Source: Pseudomonas promysalinigenes (GTDB lineage: Bacteria > Pseudomonadota > Gammaproteobacteria > Pseudomonadales > Pseudomonadaceae). Taken from it: DNA of 64,000 nt. The notes beneath the pieces were generated by a model that was not told where the DNA came from, ran no database searches, and saw only the letters and a list, made by a program, of their open reading frames with translations. Below are positions 50,658 to 59,978 of the stretch, piece after piece (positions within the stretch are counted from its first letter, which is position 1; every line of letters begins with the position of its first letter). A program made the position numbers and the translations under genes. The stretch spans positions 1,612,001 to 1,676,000 of the forward strand of contig NZ_CP077094.1 of NCBI RefSeq assembly GCF_014269025.2, in the 5' to 3' direction.

Positions 50658-53600
50658 TTATGCAGGCTGTGGAGTCAGGCGCTCGAACAGCGCCTCCAGG
50701 GTGTTGAAGCGTTCGTCTGGGCGTTCCATCGGGACCAGGAAGCGGAACTGCGTGGCGCCTTCGAATTTGTAACGTTTGGGCTGGCTCTGGATCAGCTTGA
50801 TCAGGGTCAGTGGGTCGACCGGGGTCTCGGCCTCGAACTCGATCTTGCCGCCGTTGGGGCCTGCGTCGACCTTCTTGATGCCCAGCGCTTCTGCCTGCAG
50901 CTTCAGCTGAGTCAGGCGCATCAGGTTCTTGGTCGGCTCAGGCAGCAGGCCGAAGCGGTCGATCATTTCTACCTGCAGATCCTTCAGGCCTTCTTCGTCG
51001 GCCGCCGAAGCGATGCGCTTGTAGAGGATCAGCCGCGCGTGCACATCAGGCAGGTAGTCTTCGGGAATCAGCGCCGGCAGGCGCAGATTGATCTCCGGCC
51101 CACCGCCCAGGGGTTGTTCGAGGTTGGGCTGGGTGCCCTTGCGGATGGCCTTGACCGCGCGCTCGAGCATTTCCATGTAGAGGGTGAAACCGACGGCCTG
51201 GATCTGCCCACTCTGACCTTCGCCGAGCAGCTCGCCAGCACCACGAATCTCCAGGTCGTTGGTCGCCAGCACGAAGCCTGCGCCCAGGTCCTGGGTGTTG
51301 GCGATGGCCTCCAGGCGCTTTTCGGCGTCGGCGCTGATCTTCTGCCGCTGTGGGGTGAGCAGGTAGGCGTAGGCCTGGTGGTGGCTGCGACCGACCCGGC
51401 CGCGCAACTGGTGCAACTGGGCCAGGCCGAACTTGTCGGCGCGCTCAATGACGATCGTGTTGGCGCTGGGCACGTCGATGCCGGTTTCGATGATGGTCGA
51501 GGCGATCAGCACGTTGAAGCGCTTGTGGTAGAAATCGCTCATCACCTGTTCCAGTTCGCGCTCGCGCATCTGCCCGTGGCCGACGCCGATTCGCGCCTCT
51601 GGCACCAGTTCGGCCAGGTCGGCGGCGCATTTTTCGATGGTTTTCACATCGTTGTGCAGGTAATACACCTGGCCACCGCGCAGCAACTCACGCAGCAGGG
51701 CTTCCTTGACCGTGCTCTTGTTCTGTTCCATGACGAAGGTGCGCACCGACAGGCGCCGTGCTGGTGGCGTGGCGATGATCGACAGGTCGCGCATGCCCGC
51801 CACTGCCATGTTCAGCGTGCGCGGAATGGGCGTGGCGGTCAGGGTAAGAATGTCCACTTCGCTGCGCAGGGCCTTGAGCTGTTCTTTCTGGCGCACACCA
51901 AAGCGGTGTTCCTCATCGATGATCGCAAGGCCCAGGTCCTTGAAGCGCACATCATCCTGCAGCAGCTTGTGGGTGCCGATCAGGATGTCGATCTTGCCTT
52001 CGGCAAGGTCCGCGGCGGCTGCAGCCACTTCTTTGGCCGACTTGAAGCGGCTCATCACTTCGACCTTAACCGGCCATTCGGCGAAGCGGTCACGGAAGCT
52101 GTTGTAGTGCTGTTGGGCGAGCAGGGTGGTTGGCACCAGTACCGCCACTTGGCGATCACTGTGTACTGCGATGAAAGCAGCGCGCATGGCCACTTCGGTC
52201 TTGCCGAAACCGACGTCGCCGCACACCAGCCGATCCATCGGCTTGGGCGCCAGCATATCGGCCCGCACCGCCTCGATGGCCGCTTGCTGGTCGGGGGTCT
52301 CCTCAAACGGGAAACCTGCGCTGAAGGTGGCGTAGTCGGCGGCTGGGTCGGCAAAGGCGTAACCCTTGCGCGCGGCGCGGCGGGCGTAGATGTCGAGCAA
52401 CTCGGCGGCCACGTCGCGCACCTGTTCGGCGGCCTTGCGCTTGGCTTTCTGCCAGGCCTCGGAACCCAATCGGTGCAGCGGCGCCAGGGCATCATCGCTG
52501 CCGGTGTAGCGGGCGATAAGATGCAAGTTGGCCACTGGCACATACAGCTTGGCGCCCTCGGCATACTCCAGAGTGAGGAACTCGGCGGCCTGGCCGTCGA
52601 TTTCCAGCGTAGCCAGGCCCAGGTAGCGGCCCACACCGTGGTCGATGTGCACCACCGGCGCGCCTTCACGCAGTTCTGTGAGGTTCTTGATGACCGCGTC
52701 GTTGGCCGCCTCGCCGCGTTTTTCACGGCGCCGGCGCTGCATGACGCGTTGGCCGAACAGTGGGCTTTCGGCTACCAGGGCAATGGCCGGGTCGTCCAGC
52801 ACCAGCCCATCGTCCAGTGGCGCAATGGTGATCGCCAGGCGCTCGCTGCCGGTGATGAAGTCGGTCCAGCTGTCGACCGACTGCGGGCGCACCTTGAGGC
52901 GTTCGAGCAGTTCCAGCAGCACTTCGCGCCGGCCTGCCGACTCAGCGGTAAACAGCACGCGGCCGCTGAACTGGTCGAGAAACGCTGCCAGCGCCGCCAG
53001 CGGCTGGTTGGCCTTGGCCTCAATGGCCAGGTTGGGCAAGGCCCGCGCCGGGAAGCGTTCGCGCCCGGCACCCGGTTCGATGTCGTCGCCACTGACCACC
53101 ACCCGCGGCCACTGCTTGAGTTGGGCGAAACAGTCTTCCACGGGCAGGAACAGCTCGGCCGGTGGCAGCAATGGGCGAGTCAGGTCACCTCGACGCTCTT
53201 CATAGCGCCCGCGCACATCGTTCCAGAAGTGCTCGGCGGCCTGTTCCACACCCGGCAGCGAGAACACTTGAGTGTCGGTGGGCAGATAGTCGAAAAGGGT
53301 CGAGGTTTCTTCGAAGAACAGCGGAAGGTAGTACTCGATGCCGGCCGGGATGATGCCGCTGGCCAGGTCCTGGAAAATCGCGCTGCGGCGAAAGTCCACA
53401 TCGAAGCGCTCGCGAAAACGCGCCTTGAAGCGGGTGACCTCTTCTTTCTGCATCGGGAACTCGCGCGCCGGCAGCAGGCGGATCGAGTCGACCTTGTCGA
53501 TCGAACGTTGGGTCTCCGGATCGAAGGTGCGCAGGGTTTCGATCTCGTCATCGAACAGGTCGATGCGATAAGGCAGCTTGCTGCCCATCGGGAACAGATC

Positions 53601-54107
53601 GATCAGCGCCCCGCGCACGGCGAACTCACCGTGCTCGTAGACCGTATCCACGCAGCGGTAGCCTGTGGCCTCCAGCCGCGTGCGCATCTGCTCGACGTCG
53701 ATGGTCTGGCCAACATCCAGCACCAGGCTGCTGCCCAGCAGGAAGCGGGTCGGCGCCAAGCGGTGCAGGGCAGTGGTGATCGGCACTACCAGGATGCCGT
53801 GGCTCAGTTCCGGCAGCCGGTACAGGCTGGCGATGCGCTGGGAAATGATGTCCTGGTGCGGCGAGAAAAGGTCGTAAGGCAGGGTTTCCCAGTCGGGGAA
53901 CGGCAAAACCGGCAGGTCCGGGGCGAAGAAGCGTAGCTCCTGCTCCAGCCTGTCGGCCGCCTGGCTGTCGGCGGTCAGTAGCAGGGTGAAACGGCCAGCG
54001 CTGCTGGCGGCTTCGGCGATGGCCAGGCTAAGGGCGGCCCCGGGCAGGTTGCCCCAGGTTTGTTTGCCGGCCGTGGCCGACATTTGCGGTAGGCGCAGAA
54101 CTGACAC
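50658..54107 (-). CDS. mfd: Transcription-repair coupling factor Mfd
   Basis: A 1149-residue Mfd, which removes stalled RNA polymerase and recruits UvrA. In order: UvrB-like N-terminal domains (to about 350, with FPDWETLPYDLFSPHQD), the RNA polymerase-interaction domain (about 480-550, VHIDHGVGRYLGL), and RecG-like translocase domains with Walker A CGDVGFGKTEVAMRA, DEEHRFG, TATPIPRTL, and motif VI QLRGRVGRS, then the C-terminal TRCF domain. I start at GTG 54107 (SVLRLPQMSATAGK), which gives the family length; the frame continues antisense into gap without support. Confidence 0.96.
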   Translation of the reverse strand: MSVLRLPQMSATAGKQTWGNLPGAALSLAIAEAASSAGRFTLLLTADSQAADRLEQELRFFAPDLPVLPFPDWETLPYDLFSPHQDIISQRIASLYRLPELSHGILVVPITTALHRLAPTRFLLGSSLVLDVGQTIDVEQMRTRLEATGYRCVDTVYEHGEFAVRGALIDLFPMGSKLPYRIDLFDDEIETLRTFDPETQRSIDKVDSIRLLPAREFPMQKEEVTRFKARFRERFDVDFRRSAIFQDLASGIIPAGIEYYLPLFFEETSTLFDYLPTDTQVFSLPGVEQAAEHFWNDVRGRYEERRGDLTRPLLPPAELFLPVEDCFAQLKQWPRVVVSGDDIEPGAGRERFPARALPNLAIEAKANQPLAALAAFLDQFSGRVLFTAESAGRREVLLELLERLKVRPQSVDSWTDFITGSERLAITIAPLDDGLVLDDPAIALVAESPLFGQRVMQRRRREKRGEAANDAVIKNLTELREGAPVVHIDHGVGRYLGLATLEIDGQAAEFLTLEYAEGAKLYVPVANLHLIARYTGSDDALAPLHRLGSEAWQKAKRKAAEQVRDVAAELLDIYARRAARKGYAFADPAADYATFSAGFPFEETPDQQAAIEAVRADMLAPKPMDRLVCGDVGFGKTEVAMRAAFIAVHSDRQVAVLVPTTLLAQQHYNSFRDRFAEWPVKVEVMSRFKSAKEVAAAAADLAEGKIDILIGTHKLLQDDVRFKDLGLAIIDEEHRFGVRQKEQLKALRSEVDILTLTATPIPRTLNMAVAGMRDLSIIATPPARRLSVRTFVMEQNKSTVKEALLRELLRGGQVYYLHNDVKTIEKCAADLAELVPEARIGVGHGQMRERELEQVMSDFYHKRFNVLIASTIIETGIDVPSANTIVIERADKFGLAQLHQLRGRVGRSHHQAYAYLLTPQRQKISADAEKRLEAIANTQDLGAGFVLATNDLEIRGAGELLGEGQSGQIQAVGFTLYMEMLERAVKAIRKGTQPNLEQPLGGGPEINLRLPALIPEDYLPDVHARLILYKRIASAADEEGLKDLQVEMIDRFGLLPEPTKNLMRLTQLKLQAEALGIKKVDAGPNGGKIEFEAETPVDPLTLIKLIQSQPKRYKFEGATQFRFLVPMERPDERFNTLEALFERLTPQPA

Positions 54108-54222
54108 GGGAGATCGCACTCCAAGCGTTGCGGCAAAGAGGTCGATTGTACCGGTGGCGGTGGCGGCTGTCAGGCTCCGTAGGCCATCAACAGCAGGCTT
54201 TGCCATCGGCGACAGGCGCTCA

Positions 54223-54251
54223 TTGCCGGTTACGCGCTGGGGCGTCATAAT
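54223..54251 (+). promoter_or_regulatory. Sigma70 promoter of the GAPDH gene
   Basis: TTGCCG (54223-54228), 17-nt spacer, CATAAT (54246-54251), 24-39 bp before the possible start codons and inside the 183-bp gap shared with divergent mfd. Confidence 0.65.
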
Positions 54252-54290
54252 GTAGCCCCTTTTTTCTGTCCCTACATGTGGAAGGTTCCC

Positions 54291-55739
54291 GTGACTCAGA
54301 AGCCCGACCAGTGTCTTGGTGAGTGGATCGATCGTGAAGCGCTCGCTGAAGCGATGATCCCGCTTATCGGTCAGCTCTACCGCAACAACAACGTGGTGAG
54401 CTCGATCTATGGCCGCAGCCTGATCAACCGTTCGGTTATCTCGATCCTCAAAGCCCACCGCTTTGCGCGTCACCGTCAAACCGACGAGACCGAACTGTCC
54501 GTACACGAGACATTCCCCCTGCTCAAGGCCATGAGCGAGCTGAAACTGGGCGCCGCTTCGGTCGACCTGGGCAAGCTGGCCAACAAGTTCAAGCAGGAAG
54601 GCAACGGCCGCACTGCCGAGCAGTTCGTCCGTGAAGAACTGGCCGAGGTGGTGGGCCAGCAGAACGCTTCGGCCCGCAAAGGTACCGACGTCGTGCTGTA
54701 CGGTTTTGGCCGCATCGGCCGCCTGCTGGCGCGCATCCTGATCGAGAAGACCGGTGGTGGCGACGGTCTGCGTCTGCGCGCAATCGTGGTGCGCAAAGGC
54801 GCCGAGAACGACCTGGTCAAGCGGGCCAGCCTGCTGCGCCGTGACTCGGTACATGGCCCGTTCGATGGCACCATCACCATCGACGAAGCCAACAACACCA
54901 TCACTGCCAACGGCAACCTGATCCAGATCATCTACGCCAAGAGCCCGAGCGAAGTCGACTACACCCAGTACGGCATCGAAAACGCGCTGATCGTCGACAA
55001 CACCGGCGTGTGGCGTGATGCAGACGGCCTCGGCCAACACTTGGCCTGCCCGGGTGCTGCCCGCGTGATCCTCACCGCACCTGGCAAGGGCGCGCTGAAG
55101 AACATCGTGCACGGCATCAACCATGGCGATATCACGGCCGATGACAAGATCATCTCGGCTGCGTCCTGCACCACGAACGCCATCGTTCCGGTGCTCAAGG
55201 CCATCAACGATCAGTACGGCATCGTCAACGGCCATGTCGAAACCGTTCACTCGTTCACCAACGACCAGAACCTGATCGACAACTTCCACAAAGGTAGCCG
55301 TCGTGGCCGCGCCGCGCCGCTGAACATGGTCATCACCGAAACCGGCGCCGCCACTGCCGCCGCCAAGGCGCTGCCTGTGCTCAAGGGCAAGCTGACCGGC
55401 AACGCCATTCGTGTGCCGACGCCGAACGTTTCGATGGCCATTCTCAACCTGAACCTTGAGAAGCCGACCACCCGCGACGAGATCAACGAGTACCTGCGCC
55501 AGACCGCCATGCACTCTGAGCTGCACAAGCAGATCGACTACGTCAGCTCCCAGGAAGTGGTTTCGACCGACTTCGTCGGTTCCCGCCACGCGGGCGTCGT
55601 CGATGCCGAGGCGACCATTGCCAATGACAATCGCGTTGTTCTGTACGTGTGGTACGACAACGAGTTTGGTTACAGCTGCCAGGTCGTGCGTGTGATGGAA
55701 GACATGTCGGGTGTGAACCCGCCAGCGTTTCCACGCTGA
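54291..55739 (+). CDS. gap: Glyceraldehyde-3-phosphate dehydrogenase with N-terminal extension
   Basis: A 482-residue GAPDH-family enzyme. The catalytic Cys is in ISAASCTTNAIVPVLKA and the phosphate site in ITETGAATAAAKAL; the NAD(P)-binding fold begins GFGRIGRLLARILIEK only at about residue 140, leaving a ~125-residue helical N-terminal domain absent from ordinary GapA (about 335 residues). The second strand ends VVRKG, with basic residues where NAD-specific enzymes carry Asp, suggesting NADP preference (inference). GTG 54291 (MTQKPDQ) has GGAAGG upstream and is preferred to ATG 54276. Confidence 0.93.
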   Translation: MTQKPDQCLGEWIDREALAEAMIPLIGQLYRNNNVVSSIYGRSLINRSVISILKAHRFARHRQTDETELSVHETFPLLKAMSELKLGAASVDLGKLANKFKQEGNGRTAEQFVREELAEVVGQQNASARKGTDVVLYGFGRIGRLLARILIEKTGGGDGLRLRAIVVRKGAENDLVKRASLLRRDSVHGPFDGTITIDEANNTITANGNLIQIIYAKSPSEVDYTQYGIENALIVDNTGVWRDADGLGQHLACPGAARVILTAPGKGALKNIVHGINHGDITADDKIISAASCTTNAIVPVLKAINDQYGIVNGHVETVHSFTNDQNLIDNFHKGSRRGRAAPLNMVITETGAATAAAKALPVLKGKLTGNAIRVPTPNVSMAILNLNLEKPTTRDEINEYLRQTAMHSELHKQIDYVSSQEVVSTDFVGSRHAGVVDAEATIANDNRVVLYVWYDNEFGYSCQVVRVMEDMSGVNPPAFPR

Positions 55740-55757
55740 TCCGCTTGTAAGGGCGTG

Positions 55758-55792
55758 AAAAAACGGGAACCTTTGGGTTCCCGTTTTTTTTT
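55758..55792 (+). terminator. Terminator of the GAPDH gene
   Basis: CGGGAACC (55764-55771), loop TTTG, GGTTCCCG (55776-55783), with six A before and nine T after, so the stem can extend with A-T pairs. Textbook structure, probably active in both directions. Confidence 0.95.
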
Positions 55793-55916
55793 GCTCGGCA
55801 TTTTATTCCCTGTTCCGGCCGGTTCCCCAGGATCTCCATCAAGCCAGGGCTGTCAGTGAGGTGTGTGCAAGCAGGCTTGCCCACGGTTAGGCCAGTACAG
55901 GCAATAGAGAGCCCGA

Positions 55917-56906
55917 ATGTTGCGCACCCTTTCACTGTTGATCTTGATGCTTCTGACCGCCTGCAATCAGGGGCCGACCGTGGAGCGCCTGAGCGGCCCG
56001 ACCATGGGCAGTAGCTATAGCATCCAGTACGTGCGTGAGCCTGGTGGCCCGGCGTCGATCCAGGTTCAGAGTGCCGTCGAAACCCTTCTTGAGCAGGTCG
56101 ATCAGCACTATTCGACCTATCGCAGCGACTCCACGGTCAGCCGTTTCAACCAGTTGCCTGGCCGCCAATGCATGGCCTTGCCGGCCGACATGCTCGAACT
56201 GGTCGGCTTCGGCCAGCACTTGGCCAAAATCAGTGACGGAGCGTTCGACCTCACTGTCGCGCCACTGCTCGAGCTATGGGGGTTCGGCCCTCGCGCTCAC
56301 CATGAGCAGGTGCCTGACCCACAAGCCAGCGCCCAGGTCCAGCAGCGCATTGGCTACCGCCACCTGCGCGAAGAAGGCCGGGCATTGTGCAAGGACGCCC
56401 CTGTGCAGCTGGACTTCAACGCTATTGCCGCAGGCCTAGCGGTTGATCTGATCGCCGAACGCCTGGGGGCAATGGGGATAAACAGTTTCGTCGCCCAGGT
56501 CACCGGCGAGCTGAAAGCGGTAGGTCGCAAGCCCGACGGTAAGCGCTGGCGCGTCGTACTGGAACCGCCCGGCGAAGACCGCCAGATCATATCGGTCGAT
56601 GGCCTGGGAGTCTCGACCTCGGGTGACTATCGCCACTATTTCCAGCAGAATGGCCGGCGCTATTCGCATACCTTCGACGCCAGGCTGGGGCGCCCGGTCG
56701 AGCATGACCTTGCGTCGGTCACGGTGCTCGCTGCCTCGGCGCTCGTGGCCGATGGTTATTCGACCTTGCTGTTGGTCCTGGGGCCCGAGCGTGGTTGGCG
56801 TTTTGCCTTGGCCCAGGATCTGGCTGCGGTTTTGGTGACTCGGGCCGAGGGTGGTTTCGTCTCCCGTGCGACGCCTGCATTCGAGCGGGCGGTGAAAGGC
56901 GATTGA
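55917..56906 (+). CDS. apbE: FAD:protein FMN transferase ApbE
   Basis: A 329-residue lipoprotein with signal peptide and lipobox LTAC (Cys near 16). ApbE attaches FMN covalently to Thr or Ser of target flavoproteins such as NqrB/NqrC and RnfG. Motifs include GPTMGSSYSIQY, DFNAIAAGLAVDLIAERL and YSHTFDARLGRPVEHDLASVTV with metal-binding acidic residues. No Nqr or Rnf genes are present in this window. A GAGAG site precedes ATG 55917. Confidence 0.93.
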   Translation: MLRTLSLLILMLLTACNQGPTVERLSGPTMGSSYSIQYVREPGGPASIQVQSAVETLLEQVDQHYSTYRSDSTVSRFNQLPGRQCMALPADMLELVGFGQHLAKISDGAFDLTVAPLLELWGFGPRAHHEQVPDPQASAQVQQRIGYRHLREEGRALCKDAPVQLDFNAIAAGLAVDLIAERLGAMGINSFVAQVTGELKAVGRKPDGKRWRVVLEPPGEDRQIISVDGLGVSTSGDYRHYFQQNGRRYSHTFDARLGRPVEHDLASVTVLAASALVADGYSTLLLVLGPERGWRFALAQDLAAVLVTRAEGGFVSRATPAFERAVKGD

Positions 56907-57108
56907 AAGCGTTGGCAGGGATGATCGGCGCCACGGATCGGTGAATGACATGTAGTGCAGGCAAAATTGGCCTACGACGCGACCAAGGGTTAATGTGCGC
57001 GGCGTTCACGCTTGATTAGACTGCACCCGAATTTTCTCATGACGCCCCGGCGGCATGATCGAGTCCCGCGGGTAACCATAGCCCCGGGCCAGTTCTGAAG
57101 GAGTACGC

Positions 57109-58503
57109 ATGGCTGTCTACAACTACGACGTAGTGGTGCTGGGTTCCGGCCCGGCCGGTGAAGGCGCGGCAATGAACGCCGCCAAAGCGGGGCGCAAGGT
57201 GGCAATGGTCGATAGCCGCCGTCAGGTCGGCGGCAACTGCACCCACCTGGGCACCATCCCGTCCAAAGCACTGCGTCACTCGGTGCGGCAGATCATGCAG
57301 TTCAACACCAACCCGATGTTCCGTGCCATCGGCGAGCCGCGCTGGTTCTCCTTCCCTGACGTGCTTAAAAGTGCCGAAAAGGTCATCGCCAAGCAGGTCG
57401 CCTCGCGCACCGGCTATTACGCCCGAAACCGCGTCGATGTGTTCGTAGGCACCGGCAGCTTCGCTGACGAGCAGACCGTGGAAGTGGTCTGCCCCAATGG
57501 CGTGGTCGAGAAGCTCAACGCCAAGCACATCATCATCGCCACCGGCTCGCGGCCCTATCGCCCGGCCGACATCGATTTCCACCACCCGCGTGTCTATGAC
57601 AGCGATACCATCCTCAGCCTCAGCCACACCCCGCGCAAGCTGATCGTATACGGCGCCGGTGTGATCGGGTGCGAATATGCCTCGATCTTCAGTGGCCTGG
57701 GCGTGCTGGTGGAGCTTGTCGACAACCGTGGGCAGTTGCTGAGCTTCCTGGACTCGGAAATCTCCCAGGCGCTGAGTTACCACTTCAGCAACAACAACAT
57801 CACGGTGCGCCACAACGAGGACTACGAGCGAGTCGAAGGCTTGGACAACGGTGTGATCCTGCACCTGAAGTCGGGCAAGAAGATCAAGGCCGACGCCTTG
57901 CTGTGGTGCAACGGCCGCACCGGCAACACCGACAAGCTGGGCCTGGAAAACATCGGTATCAAGGTCAACAGTCGTGGCCAGATCGAGGTTGACGAGGCTT
58001 ACCGCACCAGCGTGCCGAACGTTTACGGCGCCGGTGACGTGATCGGCTGGCCGAGCCTGGCCAGTGCCGCCCATGACCAGGGCCGCTCGGCTGCCGGCAG
58101 TATCGTCGACAACGGCAGCTGGCGCTTCGTCAATGACGTGCCAACCGGGATCTACACCATCCCGGAGATCAGCTCGATCGGCAAGAACGAGCAGGAGCTG
58201 ACCCAGGCCAAGGTGCCGTACGAAGTGGGCAAGGCCTTCTTCAAGAGCATGGCGCGCGCGCAGATTGCCGGTGAGCCACAGGGCATGCTGAAGATCCTGT
58301 TCCACCGCGAAACCCTGGAGATCCTCGGCGTGCACTGCTTCGGTTACCAGGCTTCGGAAATCGTTCACATCGGCCAGGCGGTCATGAGCCAGCCGGGCGA
58401 GCAGAACAACCTGAAGTACTTCGTCAACACCACGTTCAACTACCCGACCATGGCCGAAGCCTATCGGGTAGCTGCCTACGACGGCCTGAACCGGCTTTTT
58501 TGA
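57109..58503 (+). CDS. sthA: Soluble pyridine nucleotide transhydrogenase
   Basis: A 464-residue flavoprotein that balances NADPH and NADH. The FAD site begins [20 protein letters not shown]; the redox disulfide of related enzymes is not complete ([15 protein letters not shown] has only the first of the two Cys), typical of SthA; the NAD(P) site is [14 protein letters not shown] and the second FAD motif [24 protein letters not shown] precedes ATG 57109. Follows apbE by 202 bp, probably with its own promoter. Confidence 0.96.
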   Translation: MAVYNYDVVVLGSGPAGEGAAMNAAKAGRKVAMVDSRRQVGGNCTHLGTIPSKALRHSVRQIMQFNTNPMFRAIGEPRWFSFPDVLKSAEKVIAKQVASRTGYYARNRVDVFVGTGSFADEQTVEVVCPNGVVEKLNAKHIIIATGSRPYRPADIDFHHPRVYDSDTILSLSHTPRKLIVYGAGVIGCEYASIFSGLGVLVELVDNRGQLLSFLDSEISQALSYHFSNNNITVRHNEDYERVEGLDNGVILHLKSGKKIKADALLWCNGRTGNTDKLGLENIGIKVNSRGQIEVDEAYRTSVPNVYGAGDVIGWPSLASAAHDQGRSAAGSIVDNGSWRFVNDVPTGIYTIPEISSIGKNEQELTQAKVPYEVGKAFFKSMARAQIAGEPQGMLKILFHRETLEILGVHCFGYQASEIVHIGQAVMSQPGEQNNLKYFVNTTFNYPTMAEAYRVAAYDGLNRLF

Positions 58504-58504
58504 G

Positions 58505-58529
58505 CGGCTCCGGCCGGTGGCCTGAGCCG
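58505..58529. terminator. Hairpin between sthA and the convergent glycerophosphodiesterase
   Basis: CGGCTC (58505-58510) pairs with GAGCCG (58524-58529), and inside GGCC pairs with GGCC around GGT, after one mismatch. No T-run; candidate shared end. Confidence 0.5.
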
Positions 58530-58551
58530 GTCGGGGAGACCGATTTCAGCC

Positions 58552-59268
58552 CTACCCGAGGGTGGTCTTGGCCAAACCGGGAAAGTCTGTAATCAGGCTG
58601 TCCACGCCAAAATCAGCGAGCCGGCGCATCAGTGCCGGTTCGTTGACCGTCCACACCGATACATGCAAGCCCTGGTTCTGGGCCTTGAGCAGCCGCTCAG
58701 GGGTGCACAGCGTCCAGTTCAGCGCCAGCAGCTCACAGCCGTAGTTCTGCGCAACCTTCAGCGGGTCTAGCCAGGCATATTCGGCTACCAGCCCGCGCTT
58801 CACATCCGGTACCAGTTCCTGGGCCGCGCCCAGCACTTCCCTCGAACTCGAAGTGATGGTCACTTTGTCCAGCAGACCATGCTTGACCGCCAGCTCGCGA
58901 ATCGCCAGCACGGTGGTGGCGGCGCGAGTACGCGAGGCACTCTTGACCTCCAGTTGCCAGTGCTCGAATGGGCACTTGTGGAACAGCTCTTCGAGTGTCG
59001 GGATAGGGCAGGGCTGAACGTGCCCGGGCCCGCCCTTGCGCGCATCTATCTTGATCAGTTCGGCGGCCGGGTGCTCGACCACTTTGCCGCGCCGCCCCGT
59101 GGTACGTTTCAGGGTAGGGTCGTGGATGACCATCAGCTCGTTGTCGGCCGACAGGTGCAAATCCAGTTCGCAGCGGTTCACGCCGTGGGACAGGCACTGC
59201 TGAAAGCTTTTGAGGGTATTTTCAGGGGCTTCGCCCTTGGCGCCGCGATGGCCGTAGATCAGGGTCAC
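58552..59268 (-). CDS. Glycerophosphodiester phosphodiesterase, cytoplasmic type
   Basis: A 238-residue GDPD enzyme releasing glycerol-3-phosphate from deacylated phospholipids. The catalytic metal and acid-base residues are in YGHRGAKGEAPENTL, NRCELDLHLSADNELMVIHD and the later LEVKSAS. There is no signal peptide, as in UgpQ-like cytoplasmic forms. It lies 32 bp downstream of the PilZ gene on the same strand and is probably co-transcribed. Confidence 0.92.
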   Translation of the reverse strand: MTLIYGHRGAKGEAPENTLKSFQQCLSHGVNRCELDLHLSADNELMVIHDPTLKRTTGRRGKVVEHPAAELIKIDARKGGPGHVQPCPIPTLEELFHKCPFEHWQLEVKSASRTRAATTVLAIRELAVKHGLLDKVTITSSSREVLGAAQELVPDVKRGLVAEYAWLDPLKVAQNYGCELLALNWTLCTPERLLKAQNQGLHVSVWTVNEPALMRRLADFGVDSLITDFPGLAKTTLG

Positions 59269-59300
59269 GTTCGTTCCTTCAAATCAGGGGTAAATAGGGC

Positions 59301-59885
59301 TCAGGAGGCGGGGCCATCTTGTTCCAGTTGCTGGCGCCGTTGCTGCTGTTGGCGCTGCAGGATGTAGCGTGCCAGCAGTTGCCGTTGGGCATCGGTCATG
59401 TCGATGAATTCGGTGCCGACTTCAAAATTGCCGTCAGGGCGCAGGTCGCAGTGGGTGACTTTGCCGCGCAGCAGCAAGCCGTGGGCGCGCGGCATCAGTA
59501 CCATCTTCACCTTCACGCGGGTGCCGGGGGCGATCTGCCTAGCTTGCGCGAACTCGATGCCGCCCTCGGAAATAATCACTTTCTGTGGCTGGCCGATTTC
59601 GCCGAGCAGGGTTTGCGCTACTACTGCGCTTAGCAGGTCCAAGCGCTTGTTCTGAGCCCGCAGGAAAGCAGCCAGGGTGCGGTCCTTGTCGCTCAGCTGG
59701 CGCAACAGGTGCTGGGACTCGAAGTCGGACAGGTGCAATTCGCTGAGCAGGTTGAACAGTGGCGAATCATCCTGCAACAGTTCTGCCTCAAGGGCTTCGG
59801 CCGCGCTCAGGGGGCTGATTTCCAGTGCGATCCGATCTTCGATGCGGTAGTATTCGCGGCGATCTTCTTCGTCTAATGTCGTCAT
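59301..59885 (-). CDS. PilZ-domain protein
   Basis: A 194-residue YcgR-like protein with an N-terminal RxxxR motif (DRREYYRIEDR) for cyclic-di-GMP binding and a C-terminal PilZ barrel (ISEGGIEFAQAR...GKVTHCDLRPDGNFEVG). The second motif normally reads (D/N)xSxxG; here the first position is Ile (VIISEGG), so binding may be altered. The C-terminus is a Gln/Arg-rich tail. ATG 59885 (MTTLDEED) is chosen; the open frame continues antisense to lolC without support. Probably senses c-di-GMP; output unknown. Confidence 0.88.
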   Translation of the reverse strand: MTTLDEEDRREYYRIEDRIALEISPLSAAEALEAELLQDDSPLFNLLSELHLSDFESQHLLRQLSDKDRTLAAFLRAQNKRLDLLSAVVAQTLLGEIGQPQKVIISEGGIEFAQARQIAPGTRVKVKMVLMPRAHGLLLRGKVTHCDLRPDGNFEVGTEFIDMTDAQRQLLARYILQRQQQQRRQQLEQDGPAS

Positions 59886-59978
59886 GGCGAACCCATGGTT
59901 GCGGCGGTGGTCCGAGTGTAAAGCCGCCGTAGGCGCCTCGCCACAAGGACGTTCCCTTTCATCCGAACAAGCCCCGAC

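Noticed and set aside
50070..53936. 1288-codon open frame on the plus strand
   Set aside because: Lies entirely antisense to mfd; composition and lack of motifs are those of a GC-rich shadow frame.
54108..55589. Upstream extension of the mfd frame to 1643 codons
   Set aside because: The extension runs antisense through gap and the shared promoter; Mfd has its normal N-terminus and length from GTG 54107.
57037..58368. 443-codon minus-strand frame
   Set aside because: Shadow of sthA with no recognisable domain.
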